DNA of 13,295 bases from Smittium mucronatum (lineage: Eukaryota; Kickxellomycota; Harpellomycetes; Harpellales; Legeriomycetaceae): assembly GCA_001953115.1 (NCBI GenBank), contig LSSL01005463.1, forward strand, positions 1 to 13,295, in the 5' to 3' direction. Each line of letters opens with the position of its first letter. Position 1 is the stretch's first letter. Below are positions 1 through 5,598 of the stretch, one piece after another. Position numbers and translations under genes: made by a program. Below the pieces are notes generated by a model. The model saw only the letters and a program-made list of their open reading frames with translations, did not search any database and had not been told where the DNA came from.

Positions 1-102
1 CATAGTCTAGTGCTCAAGTCCAGCGTTCGACAGTCAGACGGATCTCAGCGTCTAACAGCTATTTGTAGGAAAGCCATGTCGATCAAACCCACGTTTGGGT
101 AG
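1..102 (+). CDS. C-terminal end of an open frame, probably the last ORF of the LINE-like element (partial)
   Basis: Frame 1 is open from the first base to a TAG at 100-102, giving 33 codons. The residues are rich in Ser, Lys and Arg and end in KPTFG. No recognisable domain is present. The position makes sense for the end of a retroelement ORF, because it is followed by an untranslated segment of about 320 nt with a polyadenylation signal and A-tract. An open stretch this short in GC-richer DNA can arise by chance, so this is a suggestion, not an established gene. The 5' part lies outside the window. Confidence 0.25.
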   Translation, partial: HSLVLKSSVRQSDGSQRLTAICRKAMSIKPTFG

Positions 103-305
103 GAGCCTAATTTTATTAATCCTGTTAGAAGTAGGCTCTAACTAGGAGCTCAATAGCTTCAATGAACTGTTGTTCATTGACAAAGAGCTTAATTCATGAC
201 TGCACGTAACCTCAGTCATCCAGCCTACTTGAAGCAATGCCAGGGGGGGTCTTTCGGTTGGTAGATTGAACCCTTTTCCCGTAGGTACGCAGCCGGTAGT
301 CCGGC
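103..305 (+). other. Highly structured RNA segment in the 3' region of the LINE-like element
   Basis: Several perfect inverted repeats are nested here. An outer 9-bp stem pairs 129-137 with 222-230. Inside it lies one arm, 147-151 with 185-189, capped by a 9-bp hairpin with a four-base loop (159-167 with 172-180). A second arm is a 7-bp hairpin (196-202 with 213-219). Together they would form a three-way junction. Further 3', GCCGG-TAGT-CCGGC (292-305) is a compact GC hairpin. A 7-bp pairing of 103-109 with 132-138 would compete with the outer stem, so two exclusive folds are possible. Structured 3' ends can be the recognition site for a LINE reverse transcriptase; that role here is inference. 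It does not match tRNA, 5S, SRP, RNase P or spliceosomal RNA features that I can recognise. Confidence 0.5.
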
Positions 306-401
306 AGAGGAGCTTATTGTAGTTAGGATAATAGTCTTTTCTATACGTCCTTTTCTTTTTTTCAATTTTTTTTAGTATAGTTTTTAATGACGTTATCTTA
401 C

Positions 402-430
402 AATAAAATTCCGTGATACAAAAAAAAAAA
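402..430 (+). terminator. Polyadenylation signal and retrocopied A-tail of the LINE-like element
   Basis: AATAAA at 402-407 is followed 12 bases later by eleven consecutive A residues (420-430). The same spacing recurs in the copies at 2878-2914 and (reverse complement) 12857-12960, so the A-tract is part of the repeat and marks the 3' boundary of the insertion. Confidence 0.65.
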
Positions 431-977
431 TAAGGAAGTAAAGCCCCATTTTTAAAAAAAAAGAATATGAAGCGAGGATTTTCAAAAACGTTTTTTTTTA
501 AAAAAGAAAATGTAGAAAGACTTTTTAGATTTTAACTAGTTTGAATAAGTTTTTGGTGAAAAAAAGTCTGGAAATCATTTTTATAAAATATAAACTTGAT
601 AAAATAGAATAATTTTTTTATAAATCCTAAAAAACAAATAATCATGGTTAAAATTATCTTTTCCATAGTTGCTTGATTTAATAACCATCTTTTATAAAAA
701 CATCAATAAGTTTAGCACTGATTGTATCAGAGAAATCTATATATTGAATGATTTACACCAAAAAGCGATAGTGCCATCGGAAGGAGTTTAAAAGGGGGGG
801 GGGGGGGTCATAGAGATATGAATGGAAAAAAAGAAGAAAACACACATATCTAAAAATTGGGATAAATAAAATAGTTAAAATATACACTTATTGAATATAA
901 AGTTCCACTCAGAATATTAAATGGCTTTAAAAAGCCACATTATAGATATAAAGACAAAAAAATAAGAAATAAAATAA
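431..977. other. AT-rich gene-free stretch, possible upstream edge of the chromovirus fossil
   Basis: No gene is recognised. The stretch is mostly A/T homopolymer-rich sequence. It contains a run of 14 G (794-807) and a short perfect inverted repeat (TGGCTTT/AAAGCCA, 922-937). A plus-strand frame at 669-785 is open for 39 codons and loosely resembles the linker that precedes reverse transcriptase in Ty3/Gypsy elements. That would suit its position just before the RT remnant, but the resemblance is weak. Confidence 0.4.
794..807 (+). repeat. G14 homopolymer
   Basis: Fourteen consecutive G residues lie inside strongly AT-rich DNA. Such a run is expected to be length-unstable and prone to sequencing error, and it could form a G-quadruplex between strands or by slippage. 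No gene depends on it. Confidence 0.9.
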
Positions 978-2083
978 AAAGGTGCTATAAATTTTTCTTA
1001 CATTTTTTAAAATCTAAAATAGCATTTTTTACACATTCATGAATAAAGCCCCAAAGATTATCTACATTTGGAACTCAATGAAGATATAAAAATAAAGTTT
1101 GTATTAGCTTATTTTAGACTGCTTTTTACTATTCGACATCAATAAAGAAATTATTATTTTTTTAGCAAATTATAGATAAAATGGGCTTGATAATAATGGA
1201 TTTAACACTTAATACGTTTTTTTTTCAAGTTTTAACAGTCTTTAAAAACAAATATTAAAATTAAACTTTCTTATTTAGTGCATTATTCAAGGGAAGTGAT
1301 ATCCGATTTTAAAAAATATTTTTGTTTCTACATTTTGAATTAAACCAGTGAAAGGGTTGAGTAAATGCGTGAATAATTTTAAGGCAGTAATCAATTATGA
1401 AGACCTTCAACTAAAATAAATTTATAATTCAATTGAAATATTAGTTGAAGATGATTTGCAGCGAAATTAATTAGAGCACGTACTGGGCCAAACAAGGGAT
1501 AAACCTAATTTGATTTTTCTAAAAACAGCTATTTAATTCTGAGGTTCACTTGTTTCGAAATAGAACTTATAAACAGAAAATATCTGATCTATTTAAGCTG
1601 TCCTATTCCTCATACCTCAATATGGAAACTATCTAGAAACACAGTGCTTCGAATAACTGGATGTTACTGCCACCATCACCAAAAAAGAATATCACAACAC
1701 AAAGCAAAATTCTTACGCGATCAAATACCAGAATTATGCCAATTAAGTCTCCAAACCGCAACAAAGGTATAAACAATGATAATATTGAATAATCATATTA
1801 GGAGTGTAATACGATTAATTGTTTAAAAGTGCACAATATAGGAAAAATTCCATATTTGGTTACACAAGAATTTGGTTAATGGATTGAAATAAATTTATTT
1901 GTTATAAAATTCTTAAACTTTTAATCATTAACATTTGATTAGATCAAAGGGGATCTAGCGATTAAATTAATAAATCAAAATTTCTTGCAGACGAGTGCCA
2001 TCATTAGGTCCTTTTTGAAAGATGACATTTTACTACTAAATTTTTACTACCTACTAATTGGGAAACGAAACCAAAACACATAT
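978..2083 (+). pseudogene. Ty3/Gypsy reverse transcriptase remnant
   Basis: Frame 3 from 978 gives a segment like the RT start (KGAINFS at 978-998), then DYLHLELN (1056-1079), in the place of the family DYRxLN motif. Frame 1 gives CFLLFDINK (1120-1146), in the place of motif A, where the family has an FSxxDL-type sequence. Frame 1 then gives PVKGLSKCVNNF (1345-1380), resembling the PFGLxNAPxxF motif, and IYNSIEIL...LEHV (1420-1482) where the YxDD box and following H-x-x-HV would fall. The aspartates of YxDD are lost. Frame 2 from 1847 (PYLVTQEFG) to 2083 matches the YLGH...G segment and the FI-x-NFS...LLKKD connection (LINQNFLQTSAII at 1967-2005). Stops in these frames include 1008, 1020, 1044, 1177, 1336, 1417, 1468, 1534, 1877 and 1940. 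The catalytic site is destroyed, so the sequence is non-functional. Confidence 0.58.
1509..1769 (+). pseudogene. 87-codon open stretch interrupting the RT remnant, possible LINE ORF2 fragment
   Basis: Frame 3 is free of stops from 1509 to the TAA at 1770-1772 but has no usable ATG. The segment around KLSRNTVLRITGCY (about 1632-1673) followed by AKFL...ELCQLSLQ resembles the stretch after reverse transcriptase in Jockey/CR1-type LINEs, where a QNxALRxxTGC motif precedes an EAKxLP-like segment. In the Ty3/Gypsy remnant the HV-containing helix ends near 1533 and the next expected motif resumes near 1817, so roughly 280 bp here is surplus. Both facts fit a nested insertion. The only flanking repeat seen is the 6-bp TTAATT at 1534-1539 and 1815-1820, which is too short to prove it. 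Chance resemblance remains possible. Confidence 0.33.
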
Positions 2084-2084
2084 T

Positions 2085-2378
2085 AAAATATCATTGGTTA
2101 TTGCTAAATTGAGGTTTCCTGAATTACTCTTTTGGTAAAAAAAGACAAGTTTGGAGGTGTTGGTGTGGTTTTATATTTCAATTGGTTTAAGGTTGATATA
2201 CGTCCATATTCATCCAATAGTACAAATATTATTTATGCTGAACATAAGTAGTTAAAATAATAAATCGATTAATTTGTTAATTAAAAATCGCTTAACCAAT
2301 AGTGATTATTTTTATTTTATAATGTAATTTTGATTACCCAATGGGTTAACAATAACTTTTTTGAATATTTCTATTTAG
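2085..2378 (+). pseudogene. Ty3/Gypsy RNase H remnant
   Basis: Frame 3 at 2085-2135 reads AKLRFPELLFW near its end, like the APxLxFPD...F segment that sits just before RNase H. Frame 2 from 2123 then gives KKDKFGGVGVVL (2138-2173), equivalent to the TDASxxGxGAVL motif with the first catalytic Asp replaced. It is followed by RPYSSNSTNIIYAEHK (2201-2248), equivalent to the RPIxYxSRxLxxxExNY segment carrying the catalytic Glu region. Frame 3 at 2286-2376 reads DYFYFIM...PNGLTITFLNIS, like the final YDFxIxYxPGxxNxxADxLSR block. Several indels separate the pieces and stops interrupt them (2249, 2328, 2334). The domain follows directly on the RT remnant, as expected for pol. Confidence 0.55.
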
Positions 2379-2577
2379 CCCTTTCAGGGGGAATGGTGCA
2401 AAAAATGGCTTTCACTTTTCGCTCAATGCTATTATTAGTTTAATTTTATTCGTATACCATTGGCTTGATTATATTTTTGAGCTAATTAGAATTTCAAATA
2501 TACGCAAATAGGGGCAATGTACAGATTTGGGCCCGGAAAGGGTTAGAAAGGTAATAAATTAATTTAACTCTTTTGTT

Positions 2578-3088
2578 GTCAATGGGCCATTTACTGCCAT
2601 TTTTATGGCCAATGTTAATACTGCTTTGATTTCAACATTGATAAATTAGCTTACTAATGGTTAAATGTTTGAAATTGGCAAACACATTTATATAAATTTA
2701 GCAAATAGGTGTGCATAACGTACATGGTTAGAAGTGCTAATAGAGAAGTCTTCTCTCACAAAGAAAAATTTCCAACATAACAGCATATGAGAACATAGTT
2801 TTGCTAACAAATAGTTTTGTCTATATTATATGAAGCAACGAATGTTATTTATTTTTTTAAATATATATGGAGTACTCGTTATCTTACAATAAAATTCTGT
2901 GATACAAAAAAAAAGGATTACTCATGTGGACACACTATTTAAGAGATTCTCTTTACCAGCGGAAGCTTATCCGTAGATTCGTATAATTTCGGTTTGAAAA
3001 TATAGCCATGCTGAAATTATAAACTTATTGGACTAAAAAAATATTCAAATGAACTTTGCTTTAGGTAAATTAGGTTTGAATTGCCAAC
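2578..3088 (+). pseudogene. Ty3/Gypsy integrase core remnant
   Basis: Frame 1 from 2578 reads NGPFTAIFMANVNTAL and later TNG-stop-MFEIGKHIY and TWLEVL (2722-2739). This parallels the rve integrase core, where NGxxFxSxxF...L is followed by HPQTNGQxERxN, which carries the catalytic Glu, and then by a W-x-x-x-L segment. The Gln codon of the NGQ motif appears as TAA (2662-2664), and the Glu position is shifted or lost. Other in-frame stops are at 2647, 2716 and 2788. The first catalytic Asp and the HHCC zinc-binding part should lie in 2380-2577, but I could not identify them. The LINE-tail insertion at 2878-2914 interrupts the same region. Confidence 0.52.
2869..2923 (+). mobile_element. 37-bp 5'-truncated LINE-tail insertion with target-site duplication
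   Basis: Bases 2878-2914 repeat the last part of the element at 392-430: GTTATCTTACAATAAAATT, then a GTGATAC block and a nine-A tract, with one substitution outside the A-tract. It is flanked directly by GGAGTACTC (2869-2877) and GGATTACTC (2915-2923), matching at 8 of 9 positions, as expected for a target-site duplication made by target-primed reverse transcription. The host site is the eroded integrase of the chromovirus, so this insertion is younger than that element. The near identity to copy 1 suggests a fairly recent event. Confidence 0.72.
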
Positions 3089-3091
3089 TAA

Positions 3092-3538
3092 AAAGGCGAT
3101 TTTAATTTTTTTCCCGCTAAATCAGAGTTTGAATTTCTAGTTTTCCAAGTAATAGGGTTTAGCAAATATTTTAAACTTAAATTAGATATTGTTTCAGAAA
3201 AAATCTCCCATTTACATGTATCTGAAGATTTTTTGGTGTTATTTCCTGTTCATTCAGCATTTAACTCTTTTGTTTCCATGTGTGTTAAGCACTCCTATTT
3301 GATTAATATTAATAAATTCATTTGTCAATCCCAACAGTTAGCCAATACAATGTTAATTTTTCAAGTGGAAATCAAGGAAACAAATATTAGCAATGAAAAT
3401 GGCACAAAATATCTCTCCGAAGTTGAAAGAGTTAAAATTAACTTTCAGTCTCATATTTTACTTGTTTATAATTGGCCAGTTCAGTATTTAGTTTGTTGGG
3501 AGGTTAATTATGAGCTTAGTGAATTCGACTCATGTTAA
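3092..3538 (+). pseudogene. Integrase C-terminus with chromodomain of a Ty3/Gypsy chromovirus
   Basis: This frame is stop-free for 148 codons, ending at TAA 3536-3538, with no initiating ATG near its start. That is unusually long for DNA this AT-rich. VFQVI (3140-3154), followed by YFKLKL and then KISHLHVS (3200-3223), resembles the GPF/Y module and the KIHxVFHVSxL segment of Ty3/Gypsy integrases. Near the end, EVERV (3419-3433) and QYLVCWEVNYELSE (3482-3523) parallel the EVExIL and EYLVKWKGYxxxxxTWE signature of a chromodomain. The chromodomain usually guides integration toward marked chromatin. An ATG-started frame 1 segment (3049-3102) would join it after a one-base shift in the A-run at 3090-3094. 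It is probably the least decayed part of a dead element and not a host gene. Confidence 0.6.
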
Positions 3539-3927
3539 ATTTATTAAGTCTGTAATATTTGCAAACAGCTTAACAATGCTTTATAATGATTGATTATTTT
3601 TCAATCAATGTGCCAACAATTAATACTTTGAAGGTTTTCGAACTATGGTTTACAGAAAATATACAATAATAGAAATACTCGCGAAAAATTTATGACTTTG
3701 ATTTATCATGGGCACTTTATGCATGGTCCAATGATTCAATAGATAAATGATGTAATTGCTATTTGTTATATTAAATCAAGCTGGTTTAAAAAAAAAGTAA
3801 TAATATGATATATGATCCTTAAAAGACCGATGAGTAGGGTTTAAATTATCCAGTGGCCAGAAGTTATCACTTTACTCTTAATTTATTGGCTTTTTGGTGC
3901 TTTAATCTCAATTAAGTTCCGATTTAG
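3539..3927. other. AT-rich stretch between the two retroelement remnants
   Basis: No gene is recognised. A 3' LTR of the chromovirus would be expected here, but no TG...CA-bounded repeat or second LTR copy could be found in the window. A 7-bp hairpin (3587-3593 with 3601-3607) is present. A plus-strand frame from 3692 is interrupted by several stops (3740, 3806, 3842) and then stays open from 3845 to 4027. It could be eroded gag or leader of the downstream remnant, but nothing diagnostic, such as a CCHC zinc knuckle, is visible. Confidence 0.35.
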
Positions 3928-5180
3928 CGATATGGAGAATCCTGTTTATTTATTGGAAGAATACGGCCTATTAAGAATCAAAAAATCCTTGGAAAAAATT
4001 TTAATGCAGGTATTGGTAGTTTTGCTTTAAAGAATATATCCTATCAGGCACCAAAAAAATAACAGGCTGTACAAAATTGATACTCTGGGCGCCAAACAGA
4101 TGTTTTGTATGAATCTCTCCGATCAGGCGTTTCATATGTGATACATTTTAAGCCAATTAAAGTTTTGAAAACAGTATTAATAATTGGTGTTATTTTAAAA
4201 TTCATTAATTGAAAATCGTTGCTCGAATGGGTGGAGCTAGATGGTTTCAGGCCTCTAGAATTGTAGTCGAGAAGGTGGCAAAAGTTCAATAATTTCTTTT
4301 TTAGCACTAAAGGATAAAGTACATTTTTAGAGCGAAGAAATTACTTATCATAGCTAGATTTCGATGGTAGAAACATTAAAGCAAATGGTGTGAGATTTTT
4401 GGCTTTAGTTACACTTAAAATTCAGGGAATAATAACTTCAATAGAAAAACTTTTCTTGAATAAAATATTTAATATTTTAACTATTGATGTCCTAATTAGT
4501 GGTTTATCCATGTATGGAGGTTGCTTATACCTTTGTAGTTTCGGTCTGGTTTGAACCGTCATAGAGTTCCTTCCCCTAAGCTTTGATGTTTTCAAACAGC
4601 GTGCGAGTTACATAGAGTCCATGAGTTATCCTCTGCAATCAGATGATTGAGCTTGGGGCATGTATAACCCTTCAAAAGTCTCATTGGGACTCTATAAAGT
4701 AGTCTAAATCTATGCTAAGGAAGGGGTTCATATTTTGTTAATATCATTAGGGGGTTTAGATTATTTCATGAGATCATGTCATGCCACTAGTATCATTTTT
4801 TCTGATTTAAACCAAATTCATATTTTCATATATGATCCGAAGTTATTTTTACGCTGTGGGATTTTTTTCAGAGTCACAGAGAGGCACAGGGGTGATTGAT
4901 TATGATAAATATAAAATCCCAGTGCATGAGGTTAAATCATTTAATTTTTTTGGAGCTTAAAAAAGTAGGAAAAATAATTTCTACAGTCTATAACTCTTTC
5001 TAATCCCGAAAGACGGATTAGTTTGCAAAAACTAGCCATGCAGAACCTACTTAGACAACACTGAGTATGAAACCTATTTCTATTTGGTTACAATAGATAA
5101 ATAAGCCTGTGATTAAGAGATTGCTCCGGAGTAGAGGCCTACTTTTATTCTCCACATTTGATTCGATGTTATCTATGAGC
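3928..5180 (+). pseudogene. Second decayed Ty3/Gypsy-like fragment: protease to start of RT
   Basis: Frame 1 from 3928 to 4896 has only nine or so stops in 323 codons (4060, 4078, 4210, 4264, 4315, 4351, 4552, 4648, 4705), far fewer than this base composition would give by chance. KTVLIIGVILKFIN (4168-4209) lines up with the retropepsin ALIDTGAxxxFI segment, the DT of the active-site DTG being replaced. DGRNIKANG (4363-4389) and ILTIDVL (4474-4494) match the ADGxxxxxxG and ILGxDFL parts of the fold. Frame 3 then gives VIKRLLRSRGLLLFSTFDS (5109-5165), like the LLxxGxIxxSxSPxxSP start of reverse transcriptase. The order is right for protease then RT. Whether it belongs to the same family as the upstream remnant is unknown. 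Non-functional. Confidence 0.42.
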
Positions 5181-5183
5181 TAA

Positions 5184-5475
5184 TGTTTTTCTAAAATGTA
5201 ACGGAGGGGAGGGGGTTAGCGCATAAATGCACAATAAAAATTCATAAGACTTCAATTTTTTTTTTTATGGGAATGAAGGCGGGCGACATCCCAACAAAAC
5301 AATCAATTGATATATTAATTTGGAGAAAAAGTGTTGCGTAACTAGCAAATAGATAATGTTTTGAATCAAATAGCATTAACTCCTTTTAGCGGTTGTATAT
5401 TTCAAATATTCCTATATGTAAATATTCTTTACATCATTTAAGGCTTCAAACACTTTTTTGCTCGATTTTAATAAG
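5184..5475. other. Gene-free upstream region of INO80
   Basis: No coding feature is seen. A purine block GGAGGGGAGGGGG (5203-5215) and a long T-tract near 5257-5267 stand out from the AT-rich background. G-rich or T-rich tracts upstream of fungal genes can serve as nucleosome-excluding or factor-binding sites, but no specific operator is recognised. Confidence 0.35.
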
Positions 5476-5493
5476 CCAATACACCATATAAAA
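5476..5493 (+). promoter_or_regulatory. Candidate CCAAT and TATA elements of INO80
   Basis: CCAAT (5476-5480) is followed six bases later by TATAAAA (5487-5493), which lies 105 bases before the start codon. This would leave a 5' leader of some tens of bases. In DNA this AT-rich a TATA match is not significant on its own; the pairing with CCAAT and the distance to the ATG are the only support. A related CACCATAT motif occurs at both 5482 and 5530. Confidence 0.3.
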
Positions 5494-5598
5494 TTATTCT
5501 ACATCCCTCATATCCTTAGTTTTTATTGCACCATATTAAACTAAAACTTATTTAGAAGCTCGGGTCTTTTTTCTACGTCCATATTTTTCACACTTCAG

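Larger units (their letters stand above)
1..430 (+). mobile_element. 3' end of a poly(A)-tailed LINE-like retroelement (5' part outside window)
   Basis: This segment is visibly GC-richer than the DNA that follows. It ends in AATAAA (402-407), 12 further bases, and then an uninterrupted A-tract (420-430), which is the layout of a reverse-transcribed polyadenylated RNA. Two other places in the window carry the same terminal sequence: 2878-2914 on the plus strand, and 12857-12960 on the minus strand, matching about 315-430 here. Both lack everything upstream, as expected for 5'-truncated target-primed insertions. The segment appears to hold a short C-terminal frame (1-102), a structured RNA region (103-305) and a T-rich 3' tail. 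No reverse transcriptase is visible because the body lies upstream of the window, so the class is inferred from the ends only. A SINE or a processed retrocopy of a host mRNA are the alternatives. The repeat itself is certain; its class is moderately so. Confidence 0.68.
978..3538 (+). mobile_element. Decayed Ty3/Gypsy chromovirus pol region (RT-RNase H-INT-chromodomain)
   Basis: Reading the three plus frames in turn gives, in order, remnants of reverse transcriptase, RNase H, integrase and a terminal chromodomain. This is the canonical pol order of chromodomain-bearing Ty3/Gypsy elements (chromoviruses). Numerous in-frame stops and frameshifts show it is long dead. It carries a later 37-bp LINE-tail insertion (2878-2914) and probably an older ~280-bp intrusion near 1537-1815. 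Protease and gag are not found directly upstream, and no LTR boundary could be identified, so element ends are unknown. Each domain alone is weak except the chromodomain segment; the colinear order of four domains is what makes the call convincing. This is a visual alignment to remembered family motifs and needs a profile search. Confidence 0.66.

Noticed and set aside
240..300. Possible tRNA T-arm on the minus strand (GGGTTCAATC)
   Set aside because: No acceptor stem, anticodon arm or D-arm with correct spacing can be built around it.
1420..1533. LINE ORF2 reading of the LEHV segment
   Set aside because: The preceding GLSKCVNNF block and the IYNSIEIL segment fit the Ty3/Gypsy RT order better, and the next motif downstream continues in Ty3/Gypsy fashion.
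3233..3538. 101-aa frame as a small host gene
   Set aside because: It needs a TTG start, the open frame really extends back to 3092, and its sequence fits the integrase C-terminus and chromodomain of a dead Ty3/Gypsy element.
4044..4307. 87-aa minus-strand frame
   Set aside because: It lies opposite the plus-strand frame that reads as a protease remnant, and it has no recognisable domain or neighbouring signals of its own.
4540..4700. Cluster of short inverted repeats (for example 9 bp near 4612 and 4690) as a structured RNA
   Set aside because: The same bases form part of a long stop-depleted frame that fits a retroelement remnant, and the pairings are isolated. Kept only as a weak possibility.
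4853..4925. Imperfect 13-bp inverted repeat (11 of 13) as a MITE
   Set aside because: No target-site duplication and no second copy were found; the match is within chance for AT-rich DNA.
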